A DNA stretch of 37,131 bases from Roseovarius sp. GTDB lineage: Bacteria; Pseudomonadota; Alphaproteobacteria; Rhodobacterales; Rhodobacteraceae. The notes below the pieces were generated by a model. The model was not told the DNA's origin and searched no databases. It was given only the letters and a program-made list of their open reading frames with translations. Made by a program: the position numbers and the translations under genes. Numbering within the stretch: position 1 is the first letter of the stretch; each line of letters begins with the position of its first letter. Positions 8,326 through 16,386 of the stretch are shown piece after piece. The DNA lies in assembly GCA_024636515.1 (NCBI GenBank), contig JAGXGX010000086.1, positions 1-37,131 of the forward strand, read 5' to 3'.

Positions 8326-10017
8326 ATGAGCAATTCGATGACCGGCGCACAGGCCATGGTGCGCAGCCTGGAGGCGCATGGAGTGCGCCATATCTTTGGC
8401 CTGTGCGGTGATACCACGCTGCCGTTCTATGACGCGATGCTGCAACTGGACCACCCGATTCAGCATATTCTTACGCGGGACGAGCGTAGCGCAACCTACA
8501 TGGCCGACGGCTATTCGCGCGTCACGGGCCGCGTGGGCGTGTGCGAGGGGCCATCGGGGGGCGGCGCGACGTATATCCTGCCGGGCCTGATCGAGGCGAA
8601 TGAAAGCTCCTATGGCGTGCTGGGCATCACGACGGATGTGTCTGTCGCCAGCTATGGCCGCTACCCCCTGACTGAGGTCGACCAAGAGGCGCTGATGCGC
8701 CCGCTGACCAAGTGGAACACGGTCATCAAGCGCGCCGATCATATTCCGCGCATGGTCCGCCAAGCGTTTCGTGCGATGACGACGGGCCGCTCGGGCGCCG
8801 CGCATCTGGGTCTGCCATATGACATTCAATATGACGATGTGCCCGTCGATGACGTCTGGGCCGATCAACAACTGACCAGCTATCCCGCCTACCGCACTGG
8901 CCCCGAGCAGGGCGCGGTCGAGGCGGCGCTGGATGCGATCCTGTCGGCCAAATCGCCGCTGATCGTGTGCGGTGGCGGCGTGGTCATCGCGGGCGGGATG
9001 GACGCGCTGGACCGCCTAGCCACACGGCTGGATATCACCGTCGCCACGTCGATCTCTGGGCAAGGTAGCCTGGCGGAAACGCACCCCAATTGTCTGGGTG
9101 TCGTCGGATCGAACGGCGGCACGGACGAGACGTGGGAGGCGATGGCCGCTGCCGATCTGGTCGTGTTTATGGGCTGCCGTGCAGGCTCCACCACCACCTC
9201 GCGGTGGGAGGCGCCACAGCCCGGAACGCGGGTTGTGCATTGTGATGTCGATCCGATGGTCATCGGTGCAGTCCTGCCAACAGAGGTGGGCGTCGTTGGC
9301 GATTTGCGCATGACGCTGGACGCTATGAACGCTGAGCTGGACCGCCGCGATCAGGGTGCCAGCACCTTTGGCGGGGCCGCTGCCGTGGCTGACATCCGCA
9401 AGCGCAAGTTCGACAAGTTCGACGTGCTGGCCCAATCGGATGAGGCGCCAATTCGCCCCGAGCGGATCATCGCCACGCTGCAGCGTGTGCTGCCGGACGA
9501 TGCGACGATCGTGTCGGACCCCGGCACGTCCTGCCCTTATTTCTCGGCCTATTACCAGCTACCCAAGCCGGGCCGCCACTTCATCACCAACCGCGCGCAT
9601 GGCGCGCTGGGTTATGCGCTGTCGGCATCCCTCGGGGCGTGGTTTGGCAGGCCGCAGTCCAAGGTCGTTGGATTGATGGGCGACGGATCATTCGGCTTTA
9701 CCTGCGGCGAGCTAGAGACAGTGACACGCTGCCGCGCGCCGATCACCTACATCGTGTTTTCCAACTCAACCTTCGGGTGGATCAAGGCCAGCCAGCATGA
9801 TGATTGCGGCGGGCGCTACTATAATGTTGATTTTAACCGCACCGATCAGGCCGCCGTCGCTGCCGCCTATGGCATCAAGTCGTGGAAGGTCGAAGACCCG
9901 GCCAAGCTGGAAGCAGTCCTGAAGGAGGCGATTGCCTATGACGGTCCGACGCTGGTCGATATCGTCTGCCAGCCACTGGAAGAAGCGAAGGCCCCCGTCC
10001 GCCGCTGGATGGGTTAA
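8326..10017 (+). CDS. thiamine-diphosphate-dependent enzyme, acetolactate-synthase-like
   Basis: This 563-residue cytoplasmic enzyme has the three-domain layout of the acetolactate synthase/pyruvate oxidase family. The N-terminal PYR domain holds the catalytic glutamate in TRDERSATYMADGYSR (Glu53). A central domain spans about residues 190-340. The C-terminal PP domain has the GDG...N thiamine-diphosphate and Mg motif, with GDG at 452-454 and Asn480. Such enzymes decarboxylate or ligate 2-oxoacids; the substrate here is not evident. The next genes encode a tripartite tricarboxylate-type importer, so the substrate is probably an imported carboxylate or a product of one. AAGGAG at 8315-8320 best serves ATG 8326 (5-bp spacing) rather than the adjacent ATG 8323. 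No small regulatory subunit gene follows, which argues against biosynthetic IlvB. Confidence 0.85.
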   Translation: MSNSMTGAQAMVRSLEAHGVRHIFGLCGDTTLPFYDAMLQLDHPIQHILTRDERSATYMADGYSRVTGRVGVCEGPSGGGATYILPGLIEANESSYGVLGITTDVSVASYGRYPLTEVDQEALMRPLTKWNTVIKRADHIPRMVRQAFRAMTTGRSGAAHLGLPYDIQYDDVPVDDVWADQQLTSYPAYRTGPEQGAVEAALDAILSAKSPLIVCGGGVVIAGGMDALDRLATRLDITVATSISGQGSLAETHPNCLGVVGSNGGTDETWEAMAAADLVVFMGCRAGSTTTSRWEAPQPGTRVVHCDVDPMVIGAVLPTEVGVVGDLRMTLDAMNAELDRRDQGASTFGGAAAVADIRKRKFDKFDVLAQSDEAPIRPERIIATLQRVLPDDATIVSDPGTSCPYFSAYYQLPKPGRHFITNRAHGALGYALSASLGAWFGRPQSKVVGLMGDGSFGFTCGELETVTRCRAPITYIVFSNSTFGWIKASQHDDCGGRYYNVDFNRTDQAAVAAAYGIKSWKVEDPAKLEAVLKEAIAYDGPTLVDIVCQPLEEAKAPVRRWMG

Positions 10018-10019
10018 GA

Positions 10020-10044
10020 CGCGCGGCTCAAGAGTGGCCGCGCG
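10020..10044 (+). promoter_or_regulatory. stem-loop between the ThDP enzyme gene and tctC
   Basis: CGCGCGGC (10020-10027) pairs perfectly with GCCGCGCG (10037-10044) across a 9-nt loop, directly after the stop of the upstream gene. No T-run follows, so it is more likely an mRNA-processing or partial termination element than a full terminator. Confidence 0.4.
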
Positions 10045-10074
10045 CGACAACCGACAGGGAAAAAGGATAATAAC

Positions 10075-11061
10075 ATGATCACGTTCACACGCAGAAAGGC
10101 CGCGCTTGCGGCGCTCGCCCTCACGCTGCCCTTTGCCGGAGGCGCATCCGCGCAGGACTACCCCGACAAGGATCTGACGCACATCATGCCGTGGAGTGCG
10201 GGGGGCGGCACGGATACCGTCATGCGCACATTCATGAACTTCGCCGAAAAGACGCTGGGCGTGGGTATCAACACCCAGAACATCACCGGCGCCCAAAGCG
10301 GTATCGGCACGCTGCGCCTGATGAAGGCGCGGCCCGATGGGTACACCATCGGCTCGCTTACGTGGGATAGCGTCATCACCGTGCCCTATTATGGGTTAGT
10401 GCCCGGTTACGACACCAACGAGCTGACGTATCTGGCCTCGGTCACCGTGCACCCCACTGTTTTGGCCGTGAACGCCGATTCGCCTTATCAGACGCTTGAG
10501 GATTTCGTCGCGGCGGCCAAGGCCGACCCCGGCCAGCTGTCGATCTCGAACGTGGGCAGCGGCGGCGTGTGGCACCTGCCCGCGCTGGATCTGGCGGATG
10601 CGACCGGCATTGAGGTGAACCACGTGCCCTATCCCGACGGCTCTGGCCCGCAGCGCGAGGCGCTGCTGTCTGGCGAGACGGACGCCGCATCGCTAAGTGC
10701 GTCCGCGGTCTATGCCGCCGTGCAATCGGGACAAGCCCGCGTGCTGGGCGTCATGGGAACAAAGCGCAGCGAGTTCCTGCCTGATGTGCCGACGTTCAAA
10801 GAACTGGGCTATGACGTGATCTGGGGCAGCTTTCGCCTGATCGCCGCGCCGAAGGGCATCGACCCGGCGCAGCAGGCCGTGCTGGAAAAAGCATTCTCCG
10901 AAGTGTTCGACCTGCCCGAGTTTCAGGCCCGCGCTGAGGAAACCGCTATGGGCGCCGTCTATATGGACGGGGCAGAGACGACTGCATATGTCGAGGCATC
11001 GCAGAAAAAGGCGTTTGCGCTGATCGACAATCTGGTTGAGCAAGGTATCTTGGAAAAGTAA
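10075..11061 (+). CDS. tctC: tripartite tricarboxylate transporter, periplasmic binding protein TctC
   Basis: This 328-residue secreted protein has a clear Sec signal peptide: TRRK, a hydrophobic stretch, and GGASA before a cleavage site near residue 26. The mature part has Bug/TctC family features: an early MPWSAGGGTDTVMR that contacts the ligand carboxylate, GAQSGIGTLRLMKARPDGYT, and the late DVPTFKELGYDV. It would capture a carboxylate and deliver it to the TctAB membrane complex. The substrate is unknown, though the ThDP enzyme upstream suggests a 2-oxoacid-related compound. A stem-loop lies on each side of the gene (10020-10044 and 11068-11088). An AAAAAGGA lies just before ATG 10075. 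Confidence 0.93.
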   Translation: MITFTRRKAALAALALTLPFAGGASAQDYPDKDLTHIMPWSAGGGTDTVMRTFMNFAEKTLGVGINTQNITGAQSGIGTLRLMKARPDGYTIGSLTWDSVITVPYYGLVPGYDTNELTYLASVTVHPTVLAVNADSPYQTLEDFVAAAKADPGQLSISNVGSGGVWHLPALDLADATGIEVNHVPYPDGSGPQREALLSGETDAASLSASAVYAAVQSGQARVLGVMGTKRSEFLPDVPTFKELGYDVIWGSFRLIAAPKGIDPAQQAVLEKAFSEVFDLPEFQARAEETAMGAVYMDGAETTAYVEASQKKAFALIDNLVEQGILEK

Positions 11062-11067
11062 CGGCTT

Positions 11068-11088
11068 GGCGGGGTTTATAGCCCCGCC
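11068..11088 (+). promoter_or_regulatory. stem-loop after tctC
   Basis: GGCGGGG (11068-11074) pairs with CCCCGCC (11082-11088) across a 7-nt loop, seven bases past the tctC stop. In other operons, hairpins after binding-protein genes stabilise that part of the mRNA and lower expression of the membrane subunits. The same role is inferred here. Confidence 0.45.
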
Positions 11089-11118
11089 CATCCGCCTCGC
11101 ACAAAGGATCGCCCCCGA

Positions 11119-11628
11119 ATGACCGGCTCTGCCCGCCCGAACGGACAAGCGATCTTTGCGCTCGTGCTTCTTGTGCTAAACACCGTCTATGCCAGCCAGA
11201 TATTCAAGCTGGGCGTGCCTTTTAGCAACGGAGTGGAACCGGGCGCGTCCTTCCTGCCCATTGTCCTCTGTGCGGTCCTTTATCTGGCTGCCGGGCGCAT
11301 TTTGATAGCTGAGCTACGCAACAGCCGCAGTGCGGATGCACCCGTCCCAAGTGAAAAGTCAGACCACGTGCCAGCCATTGGCATCACCGGTCCGCTGATC
11401 ATCACATTGCTTACAATGGGCTTCGCCGCAGGGCTGGAGCGCGCCGGATATATTGTCACCGCCGGGGCGTATACCTTTGCGGTCGCGCTCTACTTCAATT
11501 TCGAGGATGGCGGCCGCTCGGTGCGGTCCGTGATCGTCGCAGCCATAACGGCGGTAATCATCACCGGCTTTGGCTGGCTCTTTTTCGTCAAGTTGTTCGA
11601 CCTCTACCTGCCGACATGGATCTTTTAG
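11119..11628 (+). CDS. tctB: tripartite tricarboxylate transporter, small membrane subunit TctB
   Basis: This 169-residue inner-membrane protein has four to five hydrophobic segments (about residues 10-30, 45-62, 92-108, 115-130 and 137-160). An early GVEPGASFLPIVL matches the TctB layout, in which a Pro-containing loop follows helix 1. Family sequence is weakly conserved, so the call rests on topology, length and its place between tctC and tctA. It partners TctA in the sodium- or proton-driven uptake complex. The tctA start follows after only three bases, indicating coupled translation. Confidence 0.88.
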   Translation: MTGSARPNGQAIFALVLLVLNTVYASQIFKLGVPFSNGVEPGASFLPIVLCAVLYLAAGRILIAELRNSRSADAPVPSEKSDHVPAIGITGPLIITLLTMGFAAGLERAGYIVTAGAYTFAVALYFNFEDGGRSVRSVIVAAITAVIITGFGWLFFVKLFDLYLPTWIF

Positions 11629-11631
11629 ACC

Positions 11632-13125
11632 ATGCTGGATCTCCTTGGCGGTTTCTCGACGCTTTTTACGTTATGGCCGTTCCTCTATCTGCTCGGCGGC
11701 TTCATGCTGGGCCTTTTCTTTGGCGCTATTCCGGGCCTAACGGCGACGCTGGCTATCGCTCTGTTGCTGCCATTTACCTTCGGGATGGAGGTGACGAACG
11801 CGTTGATCATGGTCATGGGCATCTACATGGCTGGCATTTATGCGGGCTCGATCACCGGCATCACGCTGAACATTCCCGGCGCACCGTCGGGCGCGATTAC
11901 CAGCATCGATGGCCACGCCTTGATGAAGAAGGGGCAAGGCGCGCAGGCGCTGAGCCTTGATGCCTTTGCCTCATCGGTTGGCGGCATGATCGGAGCGCTG
12001 ATTCTGATGCTGCTGGCGCAGCCCATCGGCGCGCTGGCGCTTTATTTCCGCACGCCCGAGAAATTCTCGCTGGTGCTGCTCGCGGTGGTGACAGTGACCA
12101 TCGTATCGCGCGGATCGCTGTGGAAGGCGATCATCGCAATGACGCTGGGCCTGATGATTTCGACCGTAGGGATTGACCCGATGGTGCCCAAAGGGCGCTT
12201 TGATTTCGGCAGCTACCATCTGGTCGAGGGGATTGGATTACTGCCCGCCGTCATCGGCCTGTTCGCCGTTTGTGAACTGCTGGTGCAGGCTACAATCCCG
12301 GCGCGAAACGCGATGGGCGTCGCGGTGGCTGACATGCCGCGGCTGCGGCACCGCGACTTCATCCCCGATTTACATATCGTCCGCGAGATCGGCGCGTGGC
12401 TCTATATCAAAAGCTCGATCATCGGCGTGCTGATTGGCATGTTGCCGGGGGGCGGTGCCTCCATGGCGTCCTTTATCGCCTATGCCGAGGCCAAGCGCAC
12501 GGCCAAGCATCCAAGCGAATTTGGCCAAGGCTCGCATGAGGGGCTGGCCGCATCGGAATCGGCGAACAATGCGATGTGCGGTGGCGCGATCATCCCGCTG
12601 CTGACGCTGGGTATTCCGGGCGACGCGGTGACGGCGATCATCTTCGGCGTGTTCCTGATCCACGGTCTCGTGCCCGGCCCCGGCCTGCTGACGCAGCATA
12701 CGGACGCTATTGCCCCGATGTTTGCCGCACTATTCGTCGCATCGGCCTTCGTCATGATCTCGGTCATTGCGTTCGGCCCATTCTACCTGCGGCTGGCGCG
12801 GATCAATCGCGGCGCGCTTTATGGCTTTATTGGCCTGATCTCGATGGCGGGGGTCTATGCCTCGTCGTTTTCGGGCTTTCAGATGTGGATGGCGCTGGCG
12901 ATCGGTATCTTCGCCTTCGCGCTGCGCCGGTTCGAATATCCGGCGGTGCCTATGTTGATGGGCGTCATCTTGGGGCCATACCTTGAGAAGTTTTTGCGCG
13001 GCTCTATGATCGTGTCGCAGGGCGATCCGCTGATATTTATCACGAGCCCGTTTAGCTTGATGTTTCTAGTTATGACGGCGGTGTTCATCTGGCTGCTGCG
13101 TCTGCGCCCCGGCGTGCGCAGCTAG
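11632..13125 (+). CDS. tctA: tripartite tricarboxylate transporter, large permease subunit TctA
   Basis: This 497-residue inner-membrane protein has about twelve hydrophobic segments. It carries the family's inverted-repeat hallmarks: GAIPGLTATLAIALLLP in the first half and GMLPGGGASMASFIAY in the second. NIPGAPSGAITSIDGHALMKKGQG and the later TLGIPGDAVTAIIFGVF are also typical of TctA. It forms the translocation path for the carboxylate bound by TctC. No strong ribosome-binding site precedes ATG 11632, consistent with re-initiation after tctB. Its stop lies three bases from the stop of the convergent cupin gene, so no separate terminator fits between the two operons. Confidence 0.95.
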   Translation: MLDLLGGFSTLFTLWPFLYLLGGFMLGLFFGAIPGLTATLAIALLLPFTFGMEVTNALIMVMGIYMAGIYAGSITGITLNIPGAPSGAITSIDGHALMKKGQGAQALSLDAFASSVGGMIGALILMLLAQPIGALALYFRTPEKFSLVLLAVVTVTIVSRGSLWKAIIAMTLGLMISTVGIDPMVPKGRFDFGSYHLVEGIGLLPAVIGLFAVCELLVQATIPARNAMGVAVADMPRLRHRDFIPDLHIVREIGAWLYIKSSIIGVLIGMLPGGGASMASFIAYAEAKRTAKHPSEFGQGSHEGLAASESANNAMCGGAIIPLLTLGIPGDAVTAIIFGVFLIHGLVPGPGLLTQHTDAIAPMFAALFVASAFVMISVIAFGPFYLRLARINRGALYGFIGLISMAGVYASSFSGFQMWMALAIGIFAFALRRFEYPAVPMLMGVILGPYLEKFLRGSMIVSQGDPLIFITSPFSLMFLVMTAVFIWLLRLRPGVRS

Positions 13126-13128
13126 GCC

Positions 13129-13482
13129 TCAGGCGAGGATGAAGTACACCTTGCGCACATGCGTCAGGTTTTCCCACGTCCCGCCAAAGCCAGCCGCAAC
13201 GACAAAGGTATCACCGGCACCAAACCGGCGCTGCACGCCCGCGCTGTCGGTCAGGCATACCTCACCCTCAAGGATATGGCACATCTCGTCAAAATCGCAC
13301 TTGCACCGCTCCAGATGCGGCTCCGCCTCCCATATCCCGGCGCTCGCGCCTTTGCCCTCGTTCTGGAAGTGCCGCCAGCAGGTCGCGGGATAGGGCGTGT
13401 CGACGGCGGCAGGATCGTCTGTGACGGCCTCGCGGGCAGGAACAGACATGTCGAACGGGATGACATTTGCGGGGTTGGTCAT
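13129..13482 (-). CDS. cupin protein, DUF861/Cupin_3 type (last gene of amine operon)
   Basis: This 117-residue single-domain cupin has a WEAEPHLERCKCDFDEMCHILEG-like core (here split for brevity), in which DEMCHILEG and the later GAGDTFVVAAG are the two cupin motifs of PF05899. The HxH of metal-binding cupins is reduced, leaving the Glu and His of DEMCH, so metal binding is uncertain. Relatives include EutQ-like and ureidoglycine-aminohydrolase-like cupins and many small proteins found with amine oxidases. It is the third such cupin in this operon and the most divergent. It follows the FAD oxidase by nine bases. The exact role is unknown; a catalytic step on, or sensing of, an unstable intermediate is possible. 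Confidence 0.8.
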   Translation of the reverse strand: MTNPANVIPFDMSVPAREAVTDDPAAVDTPYPATCWRHFQNEGKGASAGIWEAEPHLERCKCDFDEMCHILEGEVCLTDSAGVQRRFGAGDTFVVAAGFGGTWENLTHVRKVYFILA

Positions 13483-13491
13483 GATACTACC

Positions 13492-14871
13492 TTATGAACC
13501 GAAGCCGATGTTGAACCGGTCGAGCGTTTTGAGAAAGAGTGAGCGATGCCCTGTTGCATCCTCGCGTGCAAGATCGCGCTGCGCCCATTTTATACCAAAG
13601 CTGCGCAGCGGCTCGGGTGGGAAGGGCACAGCACTGCTACGCAACATTTTGAGGCGGGTGCGCTCCGTGTCCTTGCCTTCTAGCCGGTCCAGCATCGTCA
13701 ATGCGCCAAAGCGCGTCGCCGCCACGCCCTGACCAGAAAAACCGGCGGCATAGGCCACGCGCCCGCCCATGGCCGTTCCAACAAAGGCGGTCAAGCGCGC
13801 GGACGTGTCAATAATGCCGCCCCAGCGGTGGGTGAATCCGATATCGCCAAGCGCGGGGAAGGCATCGCGAAAATTTGCCTCGATCCGGGTGTAGGTGACA
13901 TCGCGGTGATGCAGTTCCTCGCCCCGTCCGCTGCCATAGTGATAGACGGCGTCATACCCACCCCAAAGGATGCGATTATCCGCCGTTTTGCGGAAATAGT
14001 GAAACTGGTTGCCGCTGTCAGCAATGCCGTAGCGCCCCTGCCAACCGATGGCTTTTAGTTGCGCCCCCGTCAGTGGCTCGCTCATCAAGGTATAGTCAAA
14101 GATCGGAATAATCGATGGGCGCAGCCGCCGCAGCAGCGGCACGGCGGCATTGGTGGCGAGGATCGCCTGCGCGGCGGTGATGGTGCCAGCGGCGGTCATC
14201 AGGCGCACACCGCCCCCGGTGTTCCTGAGGCCCGTAACCTTGGTATCCTCAAATATCTGCACGCCCCGCGCGATCGCCGTCTTGGCCAGCCCATCCACCA
14301 GTTTGGCGGGGTTCACCAACGCATAGTTCGGCTCAAAGAGGCCGGCATGATAGCGCGGCGTATCAAAGCGCGCGTCGAGTGCTGCGCCCTCCAGCAATTC
14401 GGTCTTGATGCCAAAGCGTGCATAGGCCGCGTGCATGTCGCGCAAACCAGCTGCCTGCCACGGCGTGGCGGCGACGTTCAATTTGCCCTCACGCTCGAAC
14501 TCGGCGTCAATGGTGTAGGTGTCCAGATCGGCCTCCAGCCCGTCGAGGTTTTCGCGCCCCAGCCTGACCAGCGCCTCGGCCTCATCGGGCCAGCGCGCGA
14601 CCGCGTTACTTACCCCATGCGAAATGCTGGGCGCGCAAAATCCGCCATTACGCCCGCTGGCGGCGTTGCCCATCTGGCCGCACTCCAGCACCACGATACG
14701 GGCATCCGGCATCCGCTCTCGCGCCTTTAGGGCCGACCAGAGGCCCGAAAAGCCACCCCCGACGATGGCCAGATCGCAGGCGATATCGCCGTCCAGCGGC
14801 GCGGCGGTAACCGGATTGGTGACGGTCTCGCGCCAGTAGGGCGCGGGTTTGGCGGCGGCGTATTTGGTCAT
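13492..14871 (-). CDS. FAD-dependent amine oxidoreductase, PuuB/OrdL-like
   Basis: This 459-residue protein belongs to the DAO family. It has an N-terminal Rossmann motif GGGFSG (38-43), the typical GNAASGRNGGFCAPS stretch near residue 70 and a C-terminal FSGQGVAATRFG. The PYWRETV start and the overall layout resemble gamma-glutamylputrescine oxidase (PuuB) and OrdL-like oxidases, which convert a primary or secondary amine to the aldehyde with release of ammonia or amine. It lies nine bases after the aldehyde dehydrogenase gene in the same operon, so amine oxidation followed by aldehyde oxidation is likely. The enzyme is cytoplasmic, with no signal peptide. The true substrate is unknown; no PuuA ligase is present in the window. 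Confidence 0.88.
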   Translation of the reverse strand: MTKYAAAKPAPYWRETVTNPVTAAPLDGDIACDLAIVGGGFSGLWSALKARERMPDARIVVLECGQMGNAASGRNGGFCAPSISHGVSNAVARWPDEAEALVRLGRENLDGLEADLDTYTIDAEFEREGKLNVAATPWQAAGLRDMHAAYARFGIKTELLEGAALDARFDTPRYHAGLFEPNYALVNPAKLVDGLAKTAIARGVQIFEDTKVTGLRNTGGGVRLMTAAGTITAAQAILATNAAVPLLRRLRPSIIPIFDYTLMSEPLTGAQLKAIGWQGRYGIADSGNQFHYFRKTADNRILWGGYDAVYHYGSGRGEELHHRDVTYTRIEANFRDAFPALGDIGFTHRWGGIIDTSARLTAFVGTAMGGRVAYAAGFSGQGVAATRFGALTMLDRLEGKDTERTRLKMLRSSAVPFPPEPLRSFGIKWAQRDLAREDATGHRSLFLKTLDRFNIGFGS

Positions 14872-14880
14872 GGGATCAGC

Positions 14881-16386
14881 CTATACATGCTTGCGGCCGC
14901 CTTCCTCAAGGAACCAGTCGTCGTCGTAGGGATACCACCAGTCGTGGCGCTGTGGCTTGTGATCCATGATGACCATTTTAGTGCGGCGGAACGTGTCGAG
15001 GCCCATGCGCCCCAGCTCGCGCCCGATGCCGGAGTTTTTCCAGCCGCCGAAAGGAAGCGCGTCATTGTCGATCATAGGATTGTTGATCCAGACCATCCCG
15101 GCCTCCAATCGCTCGTACGCTTCATGCGCCTCATTCAGATCGGTGGTAAACATCGACGCACCAAGCCCGAACTCGCTGTCATTGGCCATGGTGATAGCTG
15201 TGTCGAAGTCAGGAACGCGGACAATGGCGGCGATGGGGCCAAACACCTCCTCGTTCAGGATCGCCATTTCTGGTGTGCAGTTCGTCAGGATCGTAGGGGC
15301 GTAGAACCAGCCAGTCTCAAGCCCCTCGGGGATGCGCCCGCCGCATTCGACTACTGCGCCTTGCGCGACGGCGTCATCCACCAGCCGCGCCACCTTGTCG
15401 CGGGCTGCCTCACTGACCAATGGGCCGATCTCGGACTTTTGCAGGCCATTGCCGACGCGCAGGCGCTGCGTCTCGGTCACGAATGCGGCGACAAATTCGT
15501 CATGCACTGCGTCCACGACATACATTCGCTCGGTCGAGGTGCAGACTTGGCCGCTCATGTGGAATGCACCGGTAACGGCCCCGGCTGCTGCGATGGCGAT
15601 GGGGGCATGGGCAGTGATTATCATCGGGTCCGATCCGCCCGCCTCTATCACCGCGGGTTTCAGGCGCCGTGCGGCGGCCTCGGCCACAGCGCGGCCCGCC
15701 TTGACCGATCCGGTAAACGCGACGGCGTGCGTTTTGGGGCTGTCGACCAGCGCGCGGCCCACATCCACGCCGCCGGGCAGGCAGGCGACGAGGCCTTCGG
15801 GCAGGCCTGAGAACACCTTCATGAATTCCAGCGTCGACAGGGTCGTTGCCTCAGCAGGCTTGATGATCGCGCCATTGCCTGCGGCGAGTGACGCGGCGAC
15901 TGTCCAACACATCAGCAGGATAGGGAAGTTGAAGGGCATGATATGCACCGACACGCCCAAAGGCTCGTACCGGGCGAATTGCAGTGATCCCATCTGCGTG
16001 GTGCCCGCCACTTTGCCCGCCTCGTCGCGGGCCATTTCGGCATAGTAGCGGAAAATCGGCGCGCAGTTGGCGACTTCGCCGATGGCTTCGGGGTAGGGCT
16101 TGCCCATCTCGCGGCTCATCAGGATTGCGCAGTCTGTCATGTCATGCGCCTCAATCGCGCTTGCCAGTTTGTGCAAGATCGCGGCGCGGGTTTTGGCGTC
16201 GGTCTGCGCCCACATTTTCTGCGCGGCAGTGACGGAGGCAAGGGCGGTCGCGATCTCACTTTGCGTGACCTCTGCGCGCTGGGCGACGACCTCTAGCGTG
16301 GCAGGATCAATCACATCGCGCGGTGCGCCTTGGCTGGCGTGAAAGCCGGGGGCGACATAATAGGCGGGTGCAAGATTGTCGGACAT
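14881..16386 (-). CDS. NAD(P)-dependent aldehyde dehydrogenase
   Basis: This 501-residue ALDH-superfamily enzyme has all catalytic residues in place: Asn153 in MPFNFP, Glu248 in VIEAGGSDP and the nucleophile Cys282 in SGQVCTSTERMYV. The FTGSVKAGRAVA nucleotide-binding loop and the late NEEVFGPI are also present. It resembles succinate-semialdehyde dehydrogenases of the GabD/Sad type and PuuC-like enzymes that oxidise omega-amino or conjugated aldehydes. Its ATG overlaps the stop of the upstream kinase gene as TAATG (16386), which indicates coupled translation. With the PuuB-like oxidase downstream it would turn an amine into the corresponding acid. Confidence 0.93.
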   Translation of the reverse strand: MSDNLAPAYYVAPGFHASQGAPRDVIDPATLEVVAQRAEVTQSEIATALASVTAAQKMWAQTDAKTRAAILHKLASAIEAHDMTDCAILMSREMGKPYPEAIGEVANCAPIFRYYAEMARDEAGKVAGTTQMGSLQFARYEPLGVSVHIMPFNFPILLMCWTVAASLAAGNGAIIKPAEATTLSTLEFMKVFSGLPEGLVACLPGGVDVGRALVDSPKTHAVAFTGSVKAGRAVAEAAARRLKPAVIEAGGSDPMIITAHAPIAIAAAGAVTGAFHMSGQVCTSTERMYVVDAVHDEFVAAFVTETQRLRVGNGLQKSEIGPLVSEAARDKVARLVDDAVAQGAVVECGGRIPEGLETGWFYAPTILTNCTPEMAILNEEVFGPIAAIVRVPDFDTAITMANDSEFGLGASMFTTDLNEAHEAYERLEAGMVWINNPMIDNDALPFGGWKNSGIGRELGRMGLDTFRRTKMVIMDHKPQRHDWWYPYDDDWFLEEGGRKHV

